From assembly GCA_028023455.1 (NCBI GenBank), contig JAQFVV010012398.1:9012682-9076681 (forward strand): a stretch of DNA of 64,000 nucleotides, read 5' to 3'. Positions within the stretch are counted from its first letter, which is position 1; each line of letters starts with the position of its first letter. Below the pieces are notes generated by a model, which had not been told where the DNA came from, did no database searches, and saw only the letters and a program-made list of their open reading frames with translations. A program made the position numbers and the translations under genes. The stretch is from Epiperipatus broadwayi. Its lineage: Eukaryota; Onychophora; Udeonychophora; Euonychophora; Peripatidae. Positions 37,560 through 50,089 of the stretch are shown here, piece by piece.

Positions 37560-40500
37560 AAAGTCACAGAACTAGAATAGAAAAAAAAACAGATTTGCTA
37601 ATAAAATTTAATATATAGGCAAAAGCCATGTGATATTTCTATAAATTTTATAATTTATACTTATTAGCAAATGAGCTACACCTCTTAATTGTATATTTCC
37701 TTTATCATTTCTAAGAGTTTTCTTTGTCAGTTTTGTCAAAGACTTTCTCTTTTTATGTATCTCAGTCATTAAACAAGTGTCAGTGTTATAGAATGTCATG
37801 CATAATACACTTTGGGCATCTAACTTACAATGTTTTACTTTTTCAACTGATTTAAATTATAAATATGTTTTAAATTTTCATTCTTTCATCCAATTTTATT
37901 AATTTTCTGCCATTTTGTGTTCTTAAATTCTACTAATATTTCTTTTAAAACTAAATGCAGTCAAAGGCAATTCTGAAAATTTTGATTAAATGTTTAGGAT
38001 TAACTTCCCAAGAACAATAATTTTTTATTTAAAAGGCTATATCTAAAACAATAAATTATAAAAAAAAAAAAAATTATCAATCTACTCACTACATAAAGCT
38101 CAAAAAACGATTTAATATGTTATGATTTTTTTTTAAAATTCTGTAAGGGCTTTTTGCAATTAATTTTCTTTTATTACATTTTTCTGCATTTTTTTAATTT
38201 TATAATTTGTGTTCTGGGTATGTTTAACAAATATATTTTTTCTAATATATATTATTATTATTATTATCCATTCTTTTTTTTTTGTTTAGTATACCATTTA
38301 AATAAATAGAAAAAGACGTGTTTAATGCAAGTCAAAGATCTCTCCAGCAGTTTCTCATAATGGAATAGTGAAAAAGAAAATAGAATTCACCAGGCTTATA
38401 AATTGTCAGGTAGTGAAAATTTGAATGATTTTCCTTTCGTATTTTATCCTTTAACTAAGGATAGTTAATTATTCATTTAATGACCAATGTGGAATTCTCA
38501 GCTAGATTCCCTAAAAGCCAGCTGCCAAAAGTTTCCCTCTTTAAAAAATGTTTTTATTTAGTTTGGATTGAAACACCCAAGTCATAGGTTTAGTAGATAA
38601 ATGGGTTATCTCTGCAGCATGGGTCCTTTTAAATAATTTTAAAAGGTATAACATTTATAGTTTTCCTCTGGTATCAAAACTGATAGGCCAACCCTGTTTG
38701 TAATGAATCTGCAGTGGACCTTGTTTATTTTTTAGTTTTATTTACTATAACTTTCTCTCCCTCTCTACTACTGATAGCATTTGCATTCATAAGTACTCTC
38801 TCTTTCTTTCTGTTTTTCTACTGTTACACACATTTAAAGCTGTTCATATTTTCTGTAACTACCAAAATAATTTGTAAAGTAAAATAGGGGCTACGCTTTA
38901 ATATTCATGATTTTCACCATTATAATATAGTTGAAAGAATGGCTGACATCTAGTGAGTAATATTTGTAATAAAAAATAAATTTTACAATAAAATAATTGC
39001 TAAATTAATTAATAAGAAAATAATTGTAATGTTTTTAAAATAGAAAAAAATTATTGAGGTTTTTAAAATTAGATTTTAAAAAAAAATGTTTGTTTACGAA
39101 GATAGAAATTAGAATAATTATTTTACTTCTCTCACTCTCTTTTTTTTTTCGATTATTCTCACCTTTAATTTAACTATCGCTCTTTGGATGGCACCACTTT
39201 CTACCAAATTAATTCTGTTTCTATGAGAAATTATATTTGAAAACAGCATCTATCTATATTAATTTATTTGCGAAGTAAATTGTGAATGTTTTCAATGTTC
39301 TATTTAAAGTTGTCATTGACTTAATAATGAAAAAAAATCACATAGCAATGAAATAAAAACAATATAGTAATTAAATAAAAATAGTTAATGTATTTATTAT
39401 CATTTTCATTTAACACAGAATGAAAACAACCCAATCAAATATTTCTAAAAAAAAAAAAACTGACTGACTTGATTGCACTGGAATGCATAAAAAGTTCGAA
39501 AGAGCCGGAAGTATCACAACTGGAATCGATTTGATTAACAAACAACTTAATAAACAAGATAGTTGTGCATCATTTAATCATTAAACTATTCTAAGAATAA
39601 CATTACTCCTAAACAAAATCTCTAACCTTTAAACCAAATTGTTGAAGCATAATGACATGCAAAACAACAAATGGAAACATGTTGAAAGCTTAGTGGATTG
39701 CATTAGTTTTTAAACATATAGTTACATCTGTATGAGATTTCACACACTATATATCGAATAGAAAATTAAAGTATATAATGATCAAAAGAAAATATTTCTT
39801 AAGAAATATTTGAAAATGTTCAGAAACTATTAGTTTAGATGGTTGTCAGTTTAGAATGTGAATCAATTTAACTATCTTGCTAATTTACATGTAGAAATCT
39901 GGAATTACTCTACTTTTTCTACCTTTAGGAAATTAACAGATTGGATTTTCATTATAGTAATGTGGTTCTTCAACTAAATTAGTTTTACATAAGAATGTGC
40001 CAAATTAATTGTATGAAAGAAAAACAGTGATTCTTTATTACCAAACACAAAGGCACTGCAAAAATTTCATTCATGGTTTCTCCAAGAGTTTCTGAAAATA
40101 TGATGGGGAAAATCATAATACTAATCAGTATGTTATTCAGTTTGCTGGATATTGTATCTACTCTTGTAACCAGATAAATTGTTGAGATGAATGAATGATA
40201 ACAGATTTTTTAAAAGAGCATTTTAATGTGAAAAAAATATTTTAGCAAACTTGAAATGATTTTATGAGAGATTATAAGCTCCTATTTACATTAAAAAGAT
40301 GGATTTAAAAGCATTCTAGATAGGAGCAATATTGATTGCTTTTATTGAAAATAAAAAAATAATGGAGATTATACTTAGACAAGGTGTCAAAATTCTATCA
40401 CAAAAAGGGAGCAGCAGAATATTTGAAAAGATAACATCTGAAAGCCAAAGCACAGCATGTGATATAGTGGATGTATTTGTGTTACACATTGCTTTGTAAC

Positions 40501-41034
40501 AATGAAATTTTATTTTTGCTCTTTTTCTTTCTTTGTTTTTTTATTTCCTTCTAGAATTAAACAGGTCATACTCATTCATGAATGAGTATCATTAAAAAAT
40601 AGTCACATGGTTAATTGCTTGAGAGTTCATAAAAAGTTTACAAACTGAAAGTGACAAGTTTGGAACTAAGATCCACAGTCTTTTAGATCCCAAGTTCACC
40701 ATTTGTGTTGCACAAAACAACACCAGTAAGTGGCTGTCAATATTGATGATGTAAAAAATAAACCATCTTTTAAATAGTCCATTGCATAATAAAACCTTCT
40801 ACCACAGTCCTTCAAAATACAACAGAAGTAAAGCCCTCACCAGTCTAATAAAATGTTACGTACAGGTAATTTGAGCAAGTTTTTGACTTTCATTACATTT
40901 TTAAATATTGACTGACTATATCAAAATGTAAGCATGATTAAAAGCTGAATACATTTTTAACTATTTACCCATACTATGAGTGCAAAAGACAAAAATATCA
41001 AATATTTAATAATGAGAGGCTTGTGTGTCTTAAT
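37560..41034. other. AT-rich non-coding stretch
   Basis: 3.5 kb without supported genes. Contains a short ATT run near 38250-38265 and a perfect 22-bp palindrome at 40568-40589. Small frames lack domains. Confidence 0.45.
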
Positions 41035-42015
41035 ATATTATAAGTTATATTAGCCATGCCAAAGTTATATTATTATATTTTCAAAAAAATGACATGAGAT
41101 ATTCATTTAATCAATTTTCCCTTTTGTTAAAAATAAAATATGTTAAATTTATTGTGGAGATGGCTCTAAAAAGATTTTTTAAAATACAGTTAAAGTTTGA
41201 TATGTAAATCAGGTGGGAAAATATTAAAAGGAGATTAATTTTTTTTTTCATTCTTTCTCCCACTCTTCTCTAAAATAGAAAAAAAGAAAGCAAAATAAAT
41301 TATCGATTAAATAATATTTTTTATATACATAAGAAGTGAAAATTATTATTTTTGATTTACTTAAAAAGATAGAAAGATTCTTTATACTAAGATTTGCATG
41401 GAAGATGAAGAATTATGTTAAAGTGAATAGATCATTTGTTCCAACTAAGTTCAATTGCCTAATCTACATTATTTTTCAACTAGTTTTAAAACTGATATTA
41501 GTAAAAGGAATTTTGTAAAGAGATAGAGAAGAAATAAGAATATGAATACCTTATATAATTACCTGTAATGTTTCACTTAATAATATATAAAGAAAAAATA
41601 ATATTTAAGAGAAGAAAAATCTTTCCAGATCATGGTAAGATATTTTAAAACAGAAGTTTTAATGTTTTGATATTGCTTGCTATTTATGAATATTCAGGAT
41701 AAATAAAGGAAAAGAATATTTACAAACTTTTAAAAATTAAAGAATGGAAACCATTTTCGAACTTGTCAAAAATGATATTATTTTCTTATTCATAAAGGAA
41801 CTATAGAAATATAATATTTCAACTTGAATTCATTAAAATACAAAATGTATAATAATCTGCAACAATAAATTATTTCCAGAAAGGCTACCTAAAATAAATA
41901 AAGATAATTTTTTATGTGAAAGTTATCGTGTAAAATTATAAAGAAAGCATTCGAACTTTTATTGTAATCTTTGAAGTGAAAAGTGCTCAAGAAAGGAAAT
42001 TCCCAAAAAAGATTC

Positions 42016-42030
42016 AGTAATTTATTACTT
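42016..42030. repeat. Left TSD of palindromic element 1
   Basis: AGTAATTTATTACTT, identical to 42570-42584. The paralogous empty site near 1990-2021 carries one related AT-rich sequence only. Confidence 0.85.
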
Positions 42031-42569
42031 TCCATACAGTAGTGCCATTCAGAGCCGGCCAGAGTAATCAATGGATGCCAGAAGGCTTGTGTGTAAAATC
42101 CCCCATCTAGTGCCTACTCATACAATATCCCCAGACTAGTTTCTGGATTGTGGCCTTCATTAGTGAGGAACCTTGGGTCTGTGAGCACTGCACTTAGATC
42201 TTAGGATGTAATTCAACCCTCCAGCAGCCATATTTCATCTCTACTTAACTGCAAAACTATGAGAATAAAATTGAAAACACAATAATATTTTCAATATAAT
42301 CTCAATAGTTTATATAGTCATATGCATTAGATCCTAAGATCTAGGTGCAGTGCTCTCAGATCCAAGGCTCCTCACTGATGAAGGCCACAAGCCAAAAACT
42401 AATCTGGGGATATTGGATGAGTAGGCACTAGATGGGAATTTTATGCACAAGCCTTTTGGCATCCATTGACTACTCTGGCTGGTACTAAGTGGTACTATTG
42501 TGTGGAGAGTTTTGCCTGTTTTAATAATAGTTATGTGCAAGCAACAGAAATTGTGATCATGTGATGTTT
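42031..42569. mobile_element. Palindromic element 1 (539 bp)
   Basis: Left arm about 42035-42225 and right arm about 42332-42522 are imperfect reverse complements: 'gtaatcaatggatgccagaa' pairs with 'ggcatccattgactac', and 'ctagtgcctactcat' with 'atgagtaggcactag'. The right part continues past the arm to an end reading GATCATGTGATGTTT, which is shared by elements 2 and 3. It is bounded by a 15-bp TSD (42016-42030 and 42570-42584). No ORF of interest; the frame 42334-42540 is repeat-derived. Confidence 0.9.
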
Positions 42570-42584
42570 AGTAATTTATTACTT
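42570..42584. repeat. Right TSD of palindromic element 1
   Basis: AGTAATTTATTACTT, identical to 42016-42030. Confidence 0.85.
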
Positions 42585-43089
42585 ATTAGTTGATTTATTA
42601 TTTTATTTTTCTCAATAAATTATTTTTTTATTTATCAATTTCTTAATTATTTTATAAATACAGTAATAATAAAATAAAATATTTTGTTATTTCATAAAAA
42701 ACCACAAATTAATTATATGAAGTTAAAGTACTGATATATTACTTTTAACTTATGTACACTTGCTAATAAAATATAAACAATAAATACTGCACATACACCC
42801 TCTCATAGCTCTGAGAACATGCTCTCTAAGGTGTTGTTTGGAATGTACAATGGCTAAAACCAATCAATAGTTGTATGAAGAATGAGTTCTAGATAAATAA
42901 TTCCTAGTCTCATATTTTATTCTTGTATATTTTGTTGCTTCTGCTGTTATTGAACAATGTTACCAGGACAATATGATTATAATTTTCAAATACTATAAGT
43001 CCAGTGCAATATAAAGTTTTTTATAGTTTATTCTATTGCTTTTACTACATAGTTTATTTTCTTATATCATTTAACACAAATTTTTATTC

Positions 43090-44720
43090 ATCCATGTCTG
43101 TTTTTGTGTTGACACTCTTTTGGATTAAATTTAAGATTTCACTTGTACATTAGCTATAATCTCTTTTAACAATGTTTCCTGACAGTTTAATTGTCACTGA
43201 TAGCATTTTGAGTTTTCACCAAAGCTGTTCTAGCCTCTACTGTTAATTCTGCCACATATTTCTTCAGATTTTATTATATGGTCTCCAGTTTCAGACCCAT
43301 AAAGAATCATTAGGAAAAATAAATACATTAAAGCCCTTTTTAAGGCACATGAAGATATTTTATAGTCAGATATTTCTAAAGTTCCATTCAATTTTAATTA
43401 TTAATTGATTCATTGTTGTTAAATTTATTTATTACATTTTCATATATATTGGGAATTTATGCTACTTGTCTAACTTTTTATTATTATAAATTTTTACTTT
43501 TTATTTTTAATTTCTTGAAGAATATAGATTGTAATATTTATAATTAGTCTTATTTTTATCTCATACTTCTTGCAACATTTTTTAAGTTACAAATCAATAT
43601 TTGTAAAAAATAATTCATCTGAAAATTTTATATAATTTAAGTATTCTCAACAACTAATTTGTTCAGAAGATGAAACAACATTAGGTTGCATTTTGAACAG
43701 AAATAGTTTCATCCAACTGATTTAAGATGATTTTTATGCTTCAGCAAGGAATCAGGCCAAGACTTTTTAGACCTTCAGTATTCTACTCTATATCAGGATT
43801 AAATCATGCAGAGCCTCTCTCTGCTTTCCATTTTAATCCACAACAGTCAATAGTTAACCTTTATCAATATCATCATATAGTTCAAATATCACTGGTACAT
43901 TTTTATAAACATTTTCCTGATTACAACTTCCTTTATGTCTTGATATTCCATAACTCTAATCATAGGAGAAATTCTTATAGAGTCAAATGTATATTTTCAT
44001 AATCTTTAAATGTAATGAAAAAGTATATTCATGCACACTGGTATTTTCTTTAAACTTTTTTAATACCAAATGTAGCTTACATGTTTTGTAACTACTTTTA
44101 AATCCAGATTCATCCTTTATATTTGATTAAAGTCTAAGGCTTACTTTTGCCATTATGAGTGTTATTACTATATCAATGTGCACATGTGATTTATATGTTG
44201 CCAATAAAATATCTTGTTGAGTTTACTGGTATTTCTCCTCTGAAACAAAGCCTGATTATTTCTCAATTAGACACTATTTTGGAAATTTTGAAATAAAATG
44301 ATTTTGCATGAGAGTCTGTATAAATGAGTATATCAGGATGACTGTCTTCAAGTATGGTGATAACTTATGGTGTTGCATTTCATAGACAAATTGAATTCCA
44401 GCAATTGCATAATTTTGATTGCAGTCTGATCACAAGCTATATATAGATCAATTTTTACAAGATTATTTATTGCTGAATTTCCAATGTAAATCAACATTGT
44501 CAATTTATATGGCATATCTTCTTAAAAAAATAACATTTCAGGTTGTATTTAATCTAAATTACATGCTAGTTAAGAATGTTAATTGAAAATAATTTCACAT
44601 ATTGGCCATTTAAATCTGATCTTTTGCATTTGTGGTTCTAAAGAGTTTTGTAAAAATTCATCTTTTAAAACTATCCTAAGACCAGATTATAATTTAACAA
44701 TATTTTAAATATTTTTTTTT
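43090..44720 (-). mobile_element. RTE-like LINE remnant (copy B)
   Basis: Minus-strand sequence near 43300-43250 reads ILYGSET, the conserved 'LLYG(C/S)E(T/S)W' block of LINE C-termini. The segment 43560-43600 ('cttcttgcaacattttt') and 43828-43850 ('cattttaatccacaa') align with RTE copy C at 47325 and 47418, and the former with copy A at 10572. It is heavily decayed, with no frame above 91 codons. Limits are approximate. Confidence 0.5.
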
Positions 44721-44771
44721 GTTTACGTAAATAATACTTCTATTGCTAGTGGTAATGATGTGGTTAAAGTG

Positions 44772-44785
44772 TTATTTTTGTATTA
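44772..44785. repeat. Left TSD of palindromic element 2
   Basis: TTATTTTTGTATTA, identical to 46169-46182. Confidence 0.8.
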
Positions 44786-46168
44786 AAACAGGCAAAACTC
44801 TCCATACAGTAATCCACAGTAATCAATGGATGCTAGAAGGCTTGTGCATAAAATCCCTATCTAGTGCCTACTTTTCCAATTTCTCAAGGCTAGTTTCTGG
44901 CTTGTGGCCTTTGTCAGTGAGGAGCCTTGGATCTGAAAGCACTGCACATAGATATTAGGATCTAATGCAACCCTCCGGCAGCCATTTTTTGTCTCTACTT
45001 AACTACAAAACTATGGGAATAAAATTAAAAACACAATATTTTCAATCTAAGTTCATTAGCTTATATACTCATATAAGTCGGAACTCAGTTCAGTACCCAT
45101 ATATTTTGGTGTCTTTGGTTCTTTAATAACCATAGCCACCACTATCCTACTAGGCAATATTGGTATTAAACCACCAAATATCACATGATCATGCTTTCTA
45201 ATACTTGCTCATAACTGTTATTAAAACAAGCAAAATTCTCCATACAGTAATGCCACTCAGTGCAACCAAAGTAATAAATGGATGCCAGAAGGCTTGTGCA
45301 TAAAATCCCTATCTAGTGCCTAGTCATCCAATATCACCAAAATACACCAAAATGTATGGGTATTGAACTGAGTTCAGATCTATATGTCTATATAAGCTAA
45401 TGAGCTGAGATTGAAAATATTATTGTTTTCAATTTTATTTTCATAGTTTTGTAGTTAAGTAGAGATAAAAGGTGGCTATTGGAGGGTTGCATTAGATCCC
45501 AAGATCTAGGTGCAGTTCTCTCAGATTGAAGGCCACAAGTCTGAAACTAGTCTGGGGATATTGGATAAATAGGCACTAGATAGGGATTTTATGCATAAGC
45601 CTTCTGGCATCCATTGATTATTCTGGCTTGCACTGAGTGCCATTACTGTTTGGAGAGTTTTGCCTGTTTTAATAACAGTTAGAAGCAAGCATAAGAAATG
45701 GTGATCATGTGATGTTTGGTGGTTTAATATCAATCCTGCCTAGTAGGATAGTGGTGGCTATGGTTATTGAAGAACCAATGACACCAAAATGCATGGCTAC
45801 TGAATTGATTTCAGACCTATATGACTATATAAGCTAATGAGCTTAGATTGAAAATATTGTGTTTTCTATTTTATTCTCATAGTTTTGTAGTTTGAGAAAA
45901 GATGGCTTTCTGGAGGGTTGCATTAGATCCTAAGATCTAGGTGCAGTGCTCTCAGATCCAAGACTCTTCATGGATGAAAGCCACAAGCCTGAAACTAGTC
46001 TGGGGATATTGGATGAGTAGGCACTAGATAAGGATTTTATGTACAAGCCTTCTGACATCCATTGATTACTCTGGCTTGCACTAAGTGGAACTACTGTATG
46101 AATAGTTTTGCCCTGTTTTAATAACAGTTATGCACAAGCATAAGAAATAATGATCATGTGATGTTTGA
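44786..46168. mobile_element. Palindromic element 2 (1383 bp, multimeric)
   Basis: Built from copies of a roughly 450-bp unit U. From left to right: one inverted full unit (44786-45215), one inverted partial unit (45216 to about 45345), a junction, a partial direct unit (about 45346-45714) and a full direct unit (45715-46168). Within U, blocks such as 'ggagggttgcattagatcc', 'tctggggatattggat' and 'gagagttttgcctgttttaa' repeat in each copy. The right end GATCATGTGATGTTTGA matches elements 1 and 3. TSDs of 14 bp flank it. Non-coding; it could fold into a long hairpin. Confidence 0.88.
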
Positions 46169-46182
46169 TTATTTTTGTATTA
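46169..46182. repeat. Right TSD of palindromic element 2
   Basis: TTATTTTTGTATTA, identical to 44772-44785. Confidence 0.8.
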
Positions 46183-46609
46183 TTAGTTATTATAAATGGG
46201 CCAACTTTCTTACTGATTTCATTAATGTTGTCATTAAATATTTTTTCACTAAGTCTAGATATTTCACATTATAGATTTTAATTCCTACCTCAGGAAGACA
46301 ATTATTTATATTTCTTAAAAAAATTGGAAGACTTAAACTTTTTTTATTGAAAATTAAACATCATTAAGAAGAGACTTAAAATATCAATTTTAATTTTTTT
46401 TATATATCTAACCCTCAGTTTGAAAAGATATTATATCAATTTTAAAATATTTTCAATGATTATTAATGTGTTAAAAAAAGTACATAATTATTTTGAAAAA
46501 AATAAAATAAAATTTAAAATTTATTCCACATTAAAATTTGTATTGATAAATAAAATAAATAAGCTCCAATTAATAACTTCTTTTTTACCTGAGGGTTGCT
46601 TGGGTTCTC

Positions 46610-47900
46610 AAAAAATATTAGTGCATACAAAATTTAAATCATCATTTTCAACCATTATCAATTCACTGCAATGTGGAGGTTTTTCCAAACTTAATCCAAT
46701 TGTTGCAATCCCTAGTATCTCTTCTTTATAACACTCCAACAGTGTTTTTATTTCATCCATCCATCTCACATATAATCTCTTTCTAGGTCTTTTACTGTCT
46801 TTTGAGATCTAATTTAAAACTTCAACTGTACAATTATCATCATCTGTTCCAGAAATATGGCCACCCCAGCTCCATTTCAATCTCTTAATTGTTTAAATGC
46901 TGTCATTGATGCCCATTTATTCTTTCACCCATGAATTTTGTCTTTGATTTCTTCTTGTTACTTTTAACATATACCTCTCCATACTTTCATTAAGTTGACT
47001 GACATCTTTATATTGCTCTTTATTAGCTGTCCAAGTATTAAATCCACAAGTAAGAATTGATAAAACACATACATCTATTTCAAACTACCCTTTACAAATA
47101 TATAAGTATATTTTCTTTTAATATAAAGTCAATTCAACCAAAAAACTTCATTCAATTTTAATTTTATGATTACTTTCATTCTTGTCTGTTTAATAATCTG
47201 ACTGAAGTATTTATAATTATCCTTTTCTAATTCAGGATTCTCAATTTCTTCTGAGAAAACATGACTTTAATCTTTTAGTATTTATCTTCATTTCTATTTT
47301 TTTATCTTTCATTTGATGATTCTTGCAACATTTTCTGAAGCATTATTTGCAAAATCAATCACATCACCTGGAAAATCTTAATTAAATAATCTACAATTAA
47401 TTTTATTCACTTAGCTTCCCATTTTAATCCACAAAATACTGCTTGTGAAATTACTATACAAAGTTTTGGGGATATAGATTCACCCTGACATATATCTTTC
47501 TCAATGCTAATATTCTTAATGCCATTGTGCAATTTAATCATTGCTGTTGCATTTTGATATATATTTTTCAGAAAATGACAATATCCAGGATCTATATCTT
47601 GATAACCAAATGCTTTATATCATGTAGAAATGGTTATAGAATAAAATGTCTTTTCACAATCTACAAATCGAAAGCATAATGGCAGCTCATATTAGTTAGA
47701 CCTTTCTTTAACTTCTCCCAATACTCAGAAGTAATTCACTTTGCTAAAATGACGTTTTAATCCATCATATTCTTTTAGGAAGTTACAATCCAAAGTTTTC
47801 TGAAAAAAATTGTAATTATCTTGATAAAAATTTTGTATAAAATTGATGGAAGATTGATAGGTCTGCAATTTATAATAACTTCTTATCATTTAGATATTTG
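46610..47900 (-). mobile_element. RTE-like LINE, 3' half (copy C, part 1)
   Basis: On the minus strand the order is: RT region 47900-47320 (blocks shared with copy A, including 'gaagattgata' and the 'NNASENVARII'-type block near 47330); then 'KLRW.W.GHISGTDDDN'-like sequence (about 46870-46830); 'SKRPRKRLYVRWMDEIKTLL' (about 46800-46740), the K-R-x-R-G-R-P-x-x-R-W-x-D-D-I tail of RTE-type ORFs; and a terminal segment ending near 46640. Numerous stops. It lacks the C2H2 finger of the 50.8-52.6 kb element, so it belongs to a different subfamily. Confidence 0.75.
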
Positions 47901-48129
47901 GTATATAATAGGGATGGTCAAACTTCATGTCTTTAAAAGCTTTACATTAAAAAATTCAAATGAAGCAAAGATTTGATTTATAGTTTGTTTTATTAATATG
48001 ATTTATTAATTGTATAAAAAGAACAAAATTAATAAGTGAAAACAAATCAATAAAAAATTATTTATTATTCACATGTGATCATATTTTATTAATAAGAACA
48101 TTAAATTTTAGTGTATAACCAAGAATACC

Positions 48130-48140
48130 ATAGTTCCATA
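48130..48140. repeat. Left TSD of palindromic element 3
   Basis: ATAGTTCCATA, identical to 48865-48875. Confidence 0.75.
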
Positions 48141-48864
48141 TTCTCCATACAGTAATGCCCCCCCAGCGACAAGCTTTAGTAAGCAATAGATGAAGGAATG
48201 TTTGTGCATAAAATTTTCATCTATGAAAATTATCTTGATGTTTTTAATCCAAGCTCATTTGCTTATGTAGCCACATAGATCTAAAATCAGTTCAGCATTT
48301 ATACATTTTAGTGTCTTTGGTTTATCAAAAACCACAGTCAACATCATCCCATAGGCAGGAATGATATAAAATCATTAAAACAGCTATGAAAGCATAGGAA
48401 ATGGTGCTCATGTGATGTTTTGGTGGTTTTGTACCATTCCTGCCTATGATATAATGGTGACTGTGGATTTTGATGAACCAAAGACACCAAAATGTATAGG
48501 GGCTCAATGGGATTCAGACCTATAAGGCTATACAAGTGAATGAGCTTGGATTGAAAACATCAAGTTATTTTCATTTTCAGCTCCTAACTTTATAGTTAGC
48601 TAAATAAGTAAAAGATTGATGCTGGAGGGTTGCATTAGATCCTTAAATTTAAATACAGTGCTCTCAAATACAAAGCTTTGCACTCATGAAAACCACAAAG
48701 TAGAAACTAGTCTGGTAGTATTGGATGAGTAGGGATGAAATGGAGATTTTATGCACAAACCTTTCTGCATCCATTGATTACTAAGGCTTCCACTGTATGG
48801 AGAGTTTTCTTCTGCTAATAACAACTTGTGTAAGCATAAGGAATGGTGATCATATGATGTTTTA
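48141..48864. mobile_element. Palindromic element 3 (724 bp)
   Basis: Inverted arms meet at a loop near 48386-48414: left 'aggcaggaatgatataaaat' pairs with right 'gttttgtaccattcctgcct', and left 'tctccatacagtaatg' matches right 'cactgtatggaga'. An internal 'gctcatgtgatgtttt' near the loop is the right-end motif of U read through. The outer right end is GATCATATGATGTTTTA. An 11-bp TSD flanks the element. The frames at 48325-48535 are repeat-derived. Confidence 0.88.
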
Positions 48865-48875
48865 ATAGTTCCATA
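48865..48875. repeat. Right TSD of palindromic element 3
   Basis: ATAGTTCCATA, identical to 48130-48140. Confidence 0.75.
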
Positions 48876-49364
48876 ATCTTTTATGCTTTACATTTTGATT
48901 TTACACATTTAATTGCTTGGTATAATAATTCACAAAAATATGTTGTCCCCAAACTTGACATCATTTTATAAGCACTTTAAATGAAGGTACTTATGACAAT
49001 AATTCTTTATTTTTCTGTTTGAAAATCAAAGTAGAAGAACACAACATTTGAATTAAAACTGTACAAAGATTAACAACAGCCTTCAATGTTCAAGCAAAAA
49101 CTGAACTAATAAGTTGAATAATGTGTTATATTTCCATGAAATGATAACAATAAGATGAGCAAAGTTGAAGATGTAAACAATCATTATAAAATTGCTACTT
49201 TAGGATAACACATGTATGGTTTTCAAATAAAATATAAATACAGCATGCTAATGTAAATTTGAATTATTATTTCAAAAGTTTTGTGAGAGCCATATTGAGC
49301 CTTCTAATGAGTTGCATGCAACTTTGTGGGTTGAAGCTTGGCCAACATGATTATATAACTTTCC

Positions 49365-49520
49365 CAACAATTTTCCCATTTCTTCACCTACTTCCTTTAA
49401 GATATTAATAGTAATTCCCATCATTTTCTGATGTTTTTCTTTTTACATAGATTTAATTACATGACTCATCTTTTCATTTAAAATAATTGGTAATTCAAGT
49501 GTGAATACAGCTACTTTTTA
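49365..49520 (-). mobile_element. RTE-like LINE linker fragment (copy C, part 2)
   Basis: 'tttcttcacctacttccttt', 'agatattaatagtaattcc' and 'cttttcatttaaaat' align with 11168-11250 of copy A, which lies just upstream of the RT. It is therefore the continuation of copy C, displaced about 1.5 kb by inserted sequence that includes palindromic element 3. Confidence 0.6.
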
Positions 49521-49587
49521 AATATATACATTATTGCAATAAATTTTAACATAACTAAAAGAAGAGAAAATTGTTCAATTCGTAAAT

Positions 49588-49690
49588 TTTCTTAAGAGGT
49601 CAGTGATAGCTGCTTTACTAGCAGTTGTTCCGGGTTAGCAGGTTCGCTTTCTGGATGATGCTATGACACATGAGAAATTTTTTTTTTAAA
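49588..49690 (+). repeat. Diverged tRNA-derived SINE
   Basis: Reads 'ttaagaggtcagtgatagct', then a 'gctttactagcag' arm, GCAGGTTCGCTTTCTGG (B-box region) and 'gatgatgctatgacacatga', followed by a T/A tract. The tail 'gatgctatgacac' is identical to that of the SINEs at 34.3 and (with a small change) 50.1 kb. Older than those copies; no TSD seen. Confidence 0.65.
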
Positions 49691-50089
49691 AAATAGTATA
49701 AATATTTTTGTATGTTAGTAAGAGTAACATAATTATTTTCTTTTTTTCCACTGCATAGAATTAAATCCTTCTACAAATATCAAATATTTTATAATTAAAA
49801 AATATAAACATTACATCTTTAAATGGGTGAAAAACAATATGAAAACAAAAGAATTACTTCTACAATCGTTTCCACTTGATAAATAAAATTTGAACAAAGT
49901 CGTCAATTTGAAAAAAAAAGTTTACTCATTTAATCTTTGAACTATAGAGGTTTTCTCGGCTAACAACGCTTAACTAGAGAGTTTTATATTTTTCTGATAA
50001 CTCTTGCTATGTATTAAAAAAAAAATTTAAAACTAAAAGATATAATCATTACTAGTCATTTGGAAATTCTTGCTGAAGATTGCAACAGA

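Larger units (their letters stand above)
41035..43000. repeat. Segmental duplication, copy 2, interrupted by a palindromic element
   Basis: Colinear with 1005-2290. It is split by the insertion at 42031-42569; homology resumes at 42570 and runs through 'tctgctgttattgaacaatg' near 42938, matching the block near 2235-2265. Confidence 0.7.

Noticed and set aside
43727-44002. 91-codon plus-strand frame with plausible amino-acid composition
   Set aside because: Lies on the opposite strand of RTE copy B and shares its sequence with copy C, so it is an antisense shadow of LINE DNA.
45521-45733. 70-codon minus-strand frame, and the similar frames at 42334-42540, 44743-44958 and 48325-48535
   Set aside because: Their shared protein similarity is explained entirely by the palindromic repeat unit, which is broken in other copies and lacks codon-level conservation.
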